From Kiritimatiellales bacterium (lineage in GTDB: Bacteria; Verrucomicrobiota; Kiritimatiellia; Kiritimatiellales; Pontiellaceae): a stretch of DNA of 34,534 bases. The notes beneath the pieces were generated by a model that worked only from the letters and a program-made list of their open reading frames with translations, ran no database searches and was not told where the DNA came from. Below are positions 25,873-32,866 of the stretch, piece by piece. The stretch lies in contig QIHI01000012.1 in assembly GCA_003230915.1 (NCBI GenBank), forward strand, positions 1 to 34,534, in the 5' to 3' direction. Within the stretch, counting starts at the first letter, position 1; every line of letters begins with the position of its first letter. Both the position numbers and the translations under genes were made by a program.

Positions 25873-26715
25873 TTAAAATTTGATGGCCGCGACGAGCGCT
25901 CCTCGAACACCGCTTCCAGAGAGTGTTAAATCAGTAGTTACTCCTCCTCCAAAGTCCAACTCTACCTCGCTAGAGAATCCGTGGTACCCGAGTTCAAGTC
26001 CAAGTTCAATGGATTCCCCGAGTAGAACAAATACTCCACCTTTAATCCCATAGATAAAATAAGGCGCGCCACCATCAGAGAATGAGGTAATTTCCACGGA
26101 TGCTCCACCGATCCCAAAATAAGGCATTACTTCAACAACAACATAGTCTCCAAACCTAGCGGCAACACCACCTTGACCCATGATACCAAGTGCCGTCAAA
26201 TCATAGTCAAAAACTGGAGGAGTTTGATCCGAACCGCTGTTACTAGAAAGGAACACGCCTCCTCCCAAGATGCCTCCTAGGTTAGGATTATTTTTCGACC
26301 AAAATCGCTTAACGACTAAAATTTCAAGTTGGCCACCGGTCTCATCTTCAATGGAGAGCGTACCTAATCCATCAACCTCCCCTTCATCAATTCCCGGCGT
26401 GCTTCCGAGCGATACGCGGATTGAGAAGTCTTTTGAATTTTTCTTTTTGACTGTTTTCACCGGAGCCTGAACTACAGGAGCCACCTCTTCTTTCGCAAGC
26501 CGTTCCTCCGCCATACGAACTCCCTTTTGGGCGTCAGGATCGTTAGGTTTGTGCTCGAGGGCCTGTTCGAAGCTATTCTTCGCTCCTTCCAGGTTCTCCT
26601 GCTGAATCTGCTCCAGACCCTGCTGGTACCACTGTTCGTATAAATCATCCGAGAGAGATCCAAAACTCGTCGAACATAGAACCATCCCGATCAATGACGC
26701 TGTAGATATTTTCAT
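25873..26715 (-). CDS. Exported TPR protein with beta-barrel-like C-terminus
   Basis: A 280-residue protein with a signal peptide (1 to about 20, ending TSFGS). One or two TPR units follow at about 25-72 (YQQGLEQIQQENLEGAKNSF and the next helix pair), then a lysine-rich linker and a glycine- and aromatic-rich beta region from about 100 that ends ...ALVAAIKF. The terminal phenylalanine and beta pattern suggest an outer-membrane barrel with a periplasmic TPR arm. AGGAGA lies just before the ATG. A strong terminator follows. No named family recognised. Confidence 0.7.
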   Translation of the reverse strand: MKISTASLIGMVLCSTSFGSLSDDLYEQWYQQGLEQIQQENLEGAKNSFEQALEHKPNDPDAQKGVRMAEERLAKEEVAPVVQAPVKTVKKKNSKDFSIRVSLGSTPGIDEGEVDGLGTLSIEDETGGQLEILVVKRFWSKNNPNLGGILGGGVFLSSNSGSDQTPPVFDYDLTALGIMGQGGVAARFGDYVVVEVMPYFGIGGASVEITSFSDGGAPYFIYGIKGGVFVLLGESIELGLELGYHGFSSEVELDFGGGVTTDLTLSGSGVRGALVAAIKF

Positions 26716-26807
26716 GTTTCTCCTGTTTCTTTCTGTGGGTTGTTTTCTCGTTCCGATCCCGTGCAGGGCTCCGCAATTGGAAAGAAAGGGCTACGGTCGA
26801 ACCTAGG

Positions 26808-27710
26808 CTAGATACAGAAAATCCGACGGGCATAGAATGCGATGGGCACGATGAAGCCAAAGGCGAGAACCGAGGGTTCGGGGATGGCGGTGGTCGTATT
26901 AATCTGATCTGCATAAAACGCTAGATCCGCCGAATAGGTCAGGTCGCCGTAAACTGCTGTAGAGGCTGGCTGGCCACTGAATTGCACAGTGGTGAGCATG
27001 AGGCCGGCCAGCTCCCAGTCGCCCCCGTTGTCTACGAATACCCCGCCGCCAGAGTCGAAGGTTGCACCTTGCGCCTCATCGGGTGTGGAATCAAAGTCGG
27101 TGTAGAACATGTCTGTTATACCAAAGCCGTCGTTGATGAGTCCGGCGGAGGCTTCTTTCGTATTTGTGCCCCACCGTTTGGTCGATCCAGCATCCCATTT
27201 GTATCCAGCGGCATTACCACCTGATCCTACCTCGACCCAAGTCCACGGATCGGGAGCGGTGTTCACATTCCACTGGGTTTCACCGATTTGTCGGTTCCGA
27301 CCATTACCAATCATCGTCAGTCCCGTGCCGTTGGACAGCGAGGCAGCAGCAATTGAAAGGCCAGGCAGCGCCACATCGGTGGTGACTCGGAACATCGCCA
27401 GATCGGCATCACCGCCGACACTATTGGTCAGGCGCGTCCAGCTACCCGCATCGATCGAATAGGAACTGCCACCGAGCAATACGCCGGTCGGACTGTCGAG
27501 AACTTGAATATGATAGGCGGTGATAAACCAGTCATTGTCGATATAGGTTACGCCCGACGGAGCAGAGCCGGTGATCCGTCCGACGTAGTCCCAACCTTGC
27601 CCGCCGATGGGTGCCGTCGTGTTTTGCGTTCCGTCACCACCGGAAAGAATAACGCCATGGGAACTCGCCGCTGCGAGTAGTGATGCGGTGATGATGGATG
27701 GCCTGTTCAT
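26808..27710 (-). CDS. PEP-CTERM-anchored trypsin-like protein
   Basis: A 300-residue secreted protein. The signal peptide (1-18) is followed by a chymotrypsin-fold body with an apparent triad: H67 (FITAYHIQ), D103 (DADLAMFRV) and S220 (FDSGGGVF, where active proteases usually have GDSGGP). The end is a PEP-CTERM sorting signal: PEP at 277-279, a hydrophobic stretch 281-292 and an arginine pair 294-295. It should therefore be processed by an exosortase encoded elsewhere and released or anchored at the surface. Proteolysis is plausible but not certain given the changed serine motif. CGGAGA is five bases before the ATG. Confidence 0.85.
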   Translation of the reverse strand: MNRPSIITASLLAAASSHGVILSGGDGTQNTTAPIGGQGWDYVGRITGSAPSGVTYIDNDWFITAYHIQVLDSPTGVLLGGSSYSIDAGSWTRLTNSVGGDADLAMFRVTTDVALPGLSIAAASLSNGTGLTMIGNGRNRQIGETQWNVNTAPDPWTWVEVGSGGNAAGYKWDAGSTKRWGTNTKEASAGLINDGFGITDMFYTDFDSTPDEAQGATFDSGGGVFVDNGGDWELAGLMLTTVQFSGQPASTAVYGDLTYSADLAFYADQINTTTAIPEPSVLAFGFIVPIAFYARRIFCI

Positions 27711-27790
27711 AAAATCTCCGAATTTAGAAAGGAAATTAGCAGGTTAAATGCCAAAAAACAATCGACTAAACGATCAAGCCACTAAGCGAT

Positions 27791-28582
27791 TTACCAGACC
27801 GTCTTGATGGAGCCGCCATCGATGGCGAGGGTTTGGCCGGTGATGTAGTTGGCGGCATCGGAAAGTAAAAAGGCGCCGATCCGTCCAAATTCTTCGATCG
27901 TGCCGTAGCGACCCAACGGAATATCTGATTCGATGGTGGCCTTGATTTTCTCCGTAGAAATACCTTGGGCCTTCGCATTCATTTGGTCGAGAGACTGGAT
28001 GCGAGCGGTGTCGATCCGCCCTGGCATCAGGTTGTTCACGCGAATATTTTCCGGTGCCAACTGTTGCGACAGACTTTTCGCCAGACTGGTTACACCTGAC
28101 CGCATTACGTTAGAGAGCAATAGGAAGTCGATAGGTTCCTTCGCCGAACAGGAAGTGATGGTCAGAATCGAACCGCCACCTGCGGTACGCATGGCGGGGA
28201 GTACCGTACGGATCATACGAATCGCACTCATCAGCGTTAGTTCGAAGGCCGTCTGCCAATCACCATCATCAAAGTCATCAAAATCTCCGGCGGGCGGGCC
28301 GCCGGCATTAACCACCAGCAGGTCGACCCCGCCAAACGCATCACTCGTTTTTTCCATCCACTGAGAAATGGAGTCGGGATCTGCGGCATCGAGTACATTG
28401 GCCAGTACTTCATTACCCGTTTCTTCAGCCAACGTTTCGGCCGCATCGAATACATCAGCCTCCGTGCGGGCACCGATCGAAACCAGCGCACCTGCACGTG
28501 ACAGTTCGCGGGCAATCCCAAAACCCAACCCCCTGCTCGAAGCAGCCACCATCGCCACCTTACCGTGTAGCCCTAGTTCCAT
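27791..28582 (-). CDS. SDR-family oxidoreductase-like protein lacking YxxxK
   Basis: A 263-residue Rossmann-fold short-chain dehydrogenase/reductase. The cofactor loop AASSRGLGFG (13-22), the VVNAGG strand (90-95), catalytic-type S144 and the NNLMPGRIDT segment are clear. At the position of the catalytic YxxxK it has S157-N-V-M-R161, so tyrosine and lysine are both replaced. This matches a known SDR subgroup annotated as 3-oxoacyl-ACP-reductase-like, so the gene is not simply damaged; its reaction is unknown. AAGGAGG six bases upstream fixes the start. It is divergent from bioF, with 94 bases between the starts. Confidence 0.85.
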   Translation of the reverse strand: MELGLHGKVAMVAASSRGLGFGIARELSRAGALVSIGARTEADVFDAAETLAEETGNEVLANVLDAADPDSISQWMEKTSDAFGGVDLLVVNAGGPPAGDFDDFDDGDWQTAFELTLMSAIRMIRTVLPAMRTAGGGSILTITSCSAKEPIDFLLLSNVMRSGVTSLAKSLSQQLAPENIRVNNLMPGRIDTARIQSLDQMNAKAQGISTEKIKATIESDIPLGRYGTIEEFGRIGAFLLSDAANYITGQTLAIDGGSIKTVW

Positions 28583-28676
28583 ATTCCGCCTCCTTAGCCT
28601 ACCCTACTCTAGTCGGATTAAATCACTTGTCAAAGCGATGTTGCATCGTTTCGCCGACTCCGACAAAGTATTGTCT

Positions 28677-29837
28677 ATGCGTGAAAACTGGATACGACCT
28701 TTACTCAACGAAGCCCGCGCTCAAGGATTGGAACGAACCGCCCACGCCTATCCTGAAACCGGTGGAAAGATTAAAATCGACGGGCAAGAAGTACTCAACT
28801 TTGCGAGTAACGACTATCTCGACCTCGCCCACCACTGCCATGTGATGGATTGCGCACGGAAGGCACTCGACCAATACGGCATAGGCTCAACCGCCTCGCG
28901 GCTCGTGACCGGAACCCTACCGATCCACGAAGAACTTGAAGAGCGGTTGGCTAAGGAAAAGGGATTTGAAGCCGCGCTCGTTTTTGGATCGGGCTACATG
29001 GCCAACGTCGGCACCATCCCCGCACTTGCCGGGCGCAATGATATCATCTTTGCCGACAAACTCGTGCATGCCAGTATGATTGATGCTTGCAAACTCTCCG
29101 GTGCAAAACTCGTCCGCTTCGCCCACAACGATCCCACCGCACTTAAGAAACGACTTGAACAATTCCCGGCAACCAACAACCGCCGACTCATCATCACCGA
29201 ATCCATCTTCAGCATGGATGGCGACATTGCCCCGCTCACCGAGATAGCCGCGCTCGCCGCACAACATGGCGCGATGCTGATGATCGATGAGGCCCACGCC
29301 TCCGGCACCTTCGGGCCGCACGGTTCCGGACTCATCCGCGAGCACGAACTGGAGAATTCCGTGACCGTCTCGATGGGTACGATGAGCAAGGCCTTCGCAG
29401 GCTATGGCGGCTTCATCGCCTGCTCAGAAATTTTACGAAATCTGTTGATCAACTCCGCACGCGCCTTCATCTACGCCACCGCGCCGCCACCCTCCGTGAT
29501 TGGTGCCGCGCTTGGTATTATGGATGTGCTTGAATCCAGTCCACGGCTCGGCGTGATCCTGCAGGCCAATGCCGACTCTTTCCGCTCGTTGCTCCACACC
29601 GCCGGGCTCGACACACTGCAAAGTCAAAGCCAGATTATCCCGATCATGATTGGTGACAATGAAAAGGCGGTTGCGATTTCAAATAAGTTGCGCGAACAGG
29701 GAATCATCGCCGCAGCGATACGCCCACCGACCGTCCCAATTGGCTCCGCCCGCCTACGCCTATCCGTTACCCTCGCCCACCATATCGACGACCTCGAATA
29801 TGCCGCCAAGCTCATTATCGCAGCGGTAAAAAAATGA
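28677..29837 (+). CDS. bioF: 8-amino-7-oxononanoate synthase (biotin synthesis)
   Basis: A 386-residue fold-type I PLP enzyme that condenses pimeloyl-ACP (or -CoA) with alanine to give 8-amino-7-oxononanoate. The PLP lysine is K238 (TMSKAFAGYGG), the aspartate D204 and H207 lie in MIDEAHASG, H131 stacks on the cofactor (LVHASM), and FASNDYLDL and GSTASRLVTG are family markers. The related KBL enzyme is possible but less likely given the downstream bioH-like gene. The open frame extends far upstream across the antisense SDR gene; I take the ATG at 28677 as the family-consistent start, with 28638 as an alternative. No ribosome site is evident. Its stop overlaps the next start (ATGA). Confidence 0.9.
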   Translation: MRENWIRPLLNEARAQGLERTAHAYPETGGKIKIDGQEVLNFASNDYLDLAHHCHVMDCARKALDQYGIGSTASRLVTGTLPIHEELEERLAKEKGFEAALVFGSGYMANVGTIPALAGRNDIIFADKLVHASMIDACKLSGAKLVRFAHNDPTALKKRLEQFPATNNRRLIITESIFSMDGDIAPLTEIAALAAQHGAMLMIDEAHASGTFGPHGSGLIREHELENSVTVSMGTMSKAFAGYGGFIACSEILRNLLINSARAFIYATAPPPSVIGAALGIMDVLESSPRLGVILQANADSFRSLLHTAGLDTLQSQSQIIPIMIGDNEKAVAISNKLREQGIIAAAIRPPTVPIGSARLRLSVTLAHHIDDLEYAAKLIIAAVKK

Positions 29838-30529
29838 AACCGTCCCTGCTAATCATTTCAGGGTGGGCGCATGGGCTGAATGCCATTCGATCCATGGGTA
29901 ACCGACTGGCTGACCGATTCGATGTCCAACTGATGACCGGCGCACAGGTGCTGAACGATCGGAATATCCCTTCAACCGACTACATCGTTACCGGCTCGAT
30001 GGGTGGACTATTGGCGATGGAGCTATTGCCGGAAAGCTGTAAGAAACTTGTACTCATTTCCTCTACCGCCAAGTTTTGCGCGGACGAGGGTTATACCTGC
30101 GGCACACCCGAAAAAACCCTGAGGCGCATGGTTTTCCAACTCAAACGCAACCCCGAGGCTGTGCTTATGGAATTTTTTAAAAACGTGCATTTTCCACACC
30201 GAGAAAGTCGACGGAGTATCTTGCTCCGTTGCTCACAAGCAGAAACCTTGCTAGAGATAACGAAGCAGGGTGTTCCGTCTGCATTGAACGACCTTATTGC
30301 CGGACTGGAATATCTTCGGACTGCTGATCTCAGACTTCAAGCTCCAAAGCTTAACCTCCCCGTCTTGCTCCTACACGGAACAGAAGACCGGATTATTCCT
30401 GTCGCCGCAGGCGAATGGCTACACAATCATCTACCCGATAGTCGTCTGCGAATTTTCGAAAACAATGGCCACGCTCTTCCGGCCCACTATTTTGGAGAGG
30501 TAATGGGTGAACTTCTACGGTTTTTATAA
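29834..30529 (+). CDS. bioH: BioH-like alpha/beta hydrolase (pimeloyl-ACP methyl ester esterase)
   Basis: A 231-residue alpha/beta hydrolase with S55 (TGSMGG), D185 (GTEDRIIP) and H213 (NNGHALP) as the apparent triad. The segment DLIAGLEYLRTADLR (153-167) and the start GWAHGLNAI resemble E. coli BioH, which cleaves pimeloyl-ACP methyl ester and so ends the pimelate-building stage. The start codon overlaps the bioF stop in an ATGA, so the two are translated together, which supports a biotin role. It is shorter than BioH (256) and the nucleophile motif has threonine for the first glycine. Other biotin genes would have to lie elsewhere. Confidence 0.75.
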   Translation: MKPSLLIISGWAHGLNAIRSMGNRLADRFDVQLMTGAQVLNDRNIPSTDYIVTGSMGGLLAMELLPESCKKLVLISSTAKFCADEGYTCGTPEKTLRRMVFQLKRNPEAVLMEFFKNVHFPHRESRRSILLRCSQAETLLEITKQGVPSALNDLIAGLEYLRTADLRLQAPKLNLPVLLLHGTEDRIIPVAAGEWLHNHLPDSRLRIFENNGHALPAHYFGEVMGELLRFL

Positions 30530-30533
30530 TCAT

Positions 30534-30571
30534 AAAAAAGAGGAGGCATGCTCCATCGGCACACCACCTCT
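30534..30571 (-). terminator. Probable terminator after the coiled-coil gene
   Basis: On the minus strand AGAGGTGG pairs with CCTCCTCT around a 17-base loop with one T-T mismatch (plus-strand arms 30539-30546 and 30564-30571). Six uridines follow (complement of A at 30534-30539). It lies about 60 bases beyond the stop at 30630 and also separates the convergent bioF-bioH unit. Confidence 0.55.
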
Positions 30572-30629
30572 AACTTGGGTCTTCGGCATTCGCTGTTTAA
30601 GGCTCTTTCCGAGCATCCGCGGGGGTACT

Positions 30630-31235
30630 TCATCTATAAGATCGATCCCCTCTGCCCGTACTGCGACAACCCAAACCCCTTCCGCTTCTATAATGTTTTG
30701 GCGATGAGTGGTGTCGCCGAGGATAGCTATAGTAGTAATATGTCTGACGGGGCGGTTCCAGTAGCTGCTTGTTCTGTTCGGCCAGTGCTTGTTGCTTCCG
30801 TAGCTCGACTTTCTGCGTCTCCAATTCGAGACTCATCCGCTCCCGCTCAAATTTCTGGAGCTCACGACGAGCAAGGATATCCTCTCGTTCAACCGGTTTC
30901 ATCCAGTTTCTTTCGAATAGGATTAGTCCTTTTTTCTGCTGAGCCAACTCAAAAGCCTCCTGCTCCAGCTTCAACTGCTCATGCCTAGCTTTCCGCTCGG
31001 TATGCTCTGTTAGTTTTTCCGCGACTACATTGCGTTGTTGCGGGGAGAGTCCATCCGGAACCAAATCCGCGTAATCAATCTGACTGCCCCCTCCATCATG
31101 AACAATCAACATACGGACGGGATCAGCGGACACAATGGCCACATTTTTAAAAATGGTACCGTCTTTCGCCACAAGGCTTTCCGCGAAGAGCCCCTGAACC
31201 ATGCATAACGCCATAACAATCAATCGTATTTTCAT
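30630..31235 (-). CDS. Secreted SH3-like/coiled-coil protein with basic tail
   Basis: A 201-residue protein of unknown function. A signal peptide (MKIRLIVMALCMVQGLFAES) precedes a small beta domain that begins KDGTIFKNVAIVSADPV and runs to about residue 60, as in the SH3-like modules often seen in secreted PVC proteins. A long charged helix (about 70-165) rich in Glu, Arg and Gln looks like a coiled coil. The last 35 residues are rich in Tyr, Arg, His and Ser. I chose the ATG at 31235 because GGAGGG lies six bases upstream and it begins the signal peptide; the frame continues to 31262. It follows the CcoG-like gene by 82 bases on the same strand. Confidence 0.7.
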   Translation of the reverse strand: MKIRLIVMALCMVQGLFAESLVAKDGTIFKNVAIVSADPVRMLIVHDGGGSQIDYADLVPDGLSPQQRNVVAEKLTEHTERKARHEQLKLEQEAFELAQQKKGLILFERNWMKPVEREDILARRELQKFERERMSLELETQKVELRKQQALAEQNKQLLEPPRQTYYYYSYPRRHHSSPKHYRSGRGLGCRSTGRGDRSYR

Positions 31236-31317
31236 AAGAACCCTCCGTAAGTTTTCCCACATCTCAGTAGGTCAGACCGTGTGGAGAAGTACTTCGTTCA
31301 TTTGGATTGGATTTAAA

Positions 31318-32100
31318 TCAATCAACCGGTTTCACTTCGGGATCAATGAGATGGAAAAGTGTATTTCCAGTACCGAGTTCTTCAGTGCAAGCCTCTTGGC
31401 ATAGGTTGCAGTTGGTGCAGTCAACCGATGTGCTTTCGAAGCGCGGACGGAGGAGAAAGGGACAAATCGTATCGCAACGATGGCAGTTGGTGCAGGTTTT
31501 AGCTGGATTGGCAAACGTCATCGTTCGCGTTTGGTCAGACTGCAACAGCATTTGCATGAGAGCATAAGGACAGCTCTTCTTGCAAAACCTCTCCTGATAG
31601 CCCACCAAAAGTACCATGAACCCGAAAAAGAGAGCCAGTGAAATTCCAATGAGCGGAAGATTTCCAGAAGCCATCAACTGGAGTTGACGATCTAGTGGCT
31701 GAAAAAACGAGAGAATGACTTCCATTAGAAAAAAGGAATAGGCTACAGCCCAGATCCAAACCTTGGCCTGTCGATTCCCAGATGTCTTGGGGTTGTTGAC
31801 CGTTTCGAGAAACATGTGCATCGGGCACATGTGGGAGCAGAAGACGCGCCCCTTTTTCATGGAGAGATAGAGCACGTAGAGCAGGAGAGCCACGATCAGA
31901 AAAAGCGGATAGAACATGGTGGCGAGACCGAAACTTTTTCCGTAGACCCGCAGACACTCTTGTTCTAGATCGAAACATACAAGCCGCAAAGGAACGCTTA
32001 GCATGAGAATCAAAAAGATTCCTTGAATGATGCGACGACGTTTCGAGTATTTTGACTTCGGCATATTCTGGAAGGACGGGTGCTCTTCCGCCTCTTCCAA
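31318..32100 (-). CDS. CcoG/NapH-like membrane ferredoxin
   Basis: A 248- to 260-residue polyferredoxin of the inner membrane. About four to five hydrophobic segments carry two membrane-side pairs, CSHMCP and CKKSCP. Two 4Fe-4S motifs follow, CTNCHRCDTICP and CTNCNLCQEACT. The family includes CcoG/RdxA, a factor in copper delivery to cbb3 oxidase, and NapH-type quinol dehydrogenases; position after ccoNO favours CcoG. It lacks the C-terminal Ig-like domain of full-length CcoG. Start choice is open: a TTG at 32100 lies one base from the previous stop, and the ATG at 32064 has no ribosome site. Confidence 0.75.
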   Translation of the reverse strand: MEEAEEHPSFQNMPKSKYSKRRRIIQGIFLILMLSVPLRLVCFDLEQECLRVYGKSFGLATMFYPLFLIVALLLYVLYLSMKKGRVFCSHMCPMHMFLETVNNPKTSGNRQAKVWIWAVAYSFFLMEVILSFFQPLDRQLQLMASGNLPLIGISLALFFGFMVLLVGYQERFCKKSCPYALMQMLLQSDQTRTMTFANPAKTCTNCHRCDTICPFLLRPRFESTSVDCTNCNLCQEACTEELGTGNTLFHLIDPEVKPVD

Positions 32101-32101
32101 C

Positions 32102-32248
32102 CTACGGCTTGAAGTTCAGGATTAGGTAGACGATGCAGGTGACTGTTAGCACAATAAAAATGGCTATATTGAACTTTCCGACGCTAGCATGGCCCTGCTT
32201 AATCTCGGTGGTGGTTTCGAGCATATCGTCATCTTTTTTTTCGCTCAT
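32102..32248 (-). CDS. 48-residue single-helix protein in the cbb3 operon (CcoQ-like position)
   Basis: A small open frame reads MSEKKDDDMLETTTEIKQGH, then a short polar stretch and one hydrophobic helix of about 20 residues, ending ...LILNFKP. GAGGA lies seven bases before the ATG. It starts 18 bases after ccoO and its stop is one base from the TTG of the ferredoxin gene, so it fits tightly between operon genes. A charged N-terminus and a single membrane helix suit a small accessory subunit such as CcoQ, but residues do not identify the family. Confidence 0.7.
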   Translation of the reverse strand: MSEKKDDDMLETTTEIKQGHASVGKFNIAIFIVLTVTCIVYLILNFKP

Positions 32249-32266
32249 GGTAGATTCCTCGCGGGT

Positions 32267-32857
32267 CTATTTTTCGTAGTCGTTCAGCTCGTTACCGTCG
32301 GCATCTTTACGCCAATTGATATTTCGACCGAGCGTTTGGATATAAGCGGTAAGATCTTTGATCTCATCGTCGCTCAGGTAGGCAAAAGACGGCATAATCG
32401 AAGCTTTTTCGTAGACCCCCTTCCGATCTGGAAACTTTTCGCCCATATTGCGTGGATCCTTAAAATGCGCCCAGTGCCATTCGGAGGAATACTTTCCTCC
32501 AACACGCGCCAGATCGGGCCCGGTGCGCTTTGTACCGAGGAAGTGATCTTTGTCGTTAACATATTCCCACGACTCGGATGGCGGAGCCTCCACCAAACGC
32601 CAGCCGTAACGACGTTGATCGGAGGCGAGCTTGCGGACCTGCTGCGTGTGACAGTAAACGCAGCCCTGACTCTTGTAAACCGCGATACCGCGCAACTCTT
32701 GCTCAGTATATTCATGCACATCATGCTCACCGGCACTCCATAGGGTATCGTCCACGAGTGGCGGCACGACCGTGGTCATAATCGCACCTACAGAAAAAAT
32801 AACAAATGCGCCTATCGCGGTTAAAATCAGGCTTTTTTCAACATCTAGCTTCTTCAT
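32267..32857 (-). CDS. ccoO: cbb3-type cytochrome c oxidase subunit II (CcoO)
   Basis: A 196-residue membrane-anchored monohaem cytochrome c. One N-terminal helix (about 10-32) is followed by the haem site C66-V-Y-C69-H70, and the likely axial methionine M155 in SIMPSF. QGCVYCHTQQVR and RTGPDLARVGGKYS are family hallmarks. It passes electrons to the CcoN active site on the periplasmic side. The length matches CcoO. GGGAGA is five bases before the ATG, and the gene starts nine bases after ccoN. Confidence 0.96.
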   Translation of the reverse strand: MKKLDVEKSLILTAIGAFVIFSVGAIMTTVVPPLVDDTLWSAGEHDVHEYTEQELRGIAVYKSQGCVYCHTQQVRKLASDQRRYGWRLVEAPPSESWEYVNDKDHFLGTKRTGPDLARVGGKYSSEWHWAHFKDPRNMGEKFPDRKGVYEKASIMPSFAYLSDDEIKDLTAYIQTLGRNINWRKDADGNELNDYEK

Positions 32858-32866
32858 TCAATCTCC

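Noticed and set aside
28368-28676. Long N-terminal extension of bioF
   Set aside because: It is antisense to the SDR gene; the conserved BioF sequence begins at 28677.
30548-30988. 146-codon plus-strand frame with a nearby AGGAGG
   Set aside because: The AGGAGG is one base from the ATG and belongs to a minus-strand terminator; the opposite frame has a signal peptide and proper ribosome site.
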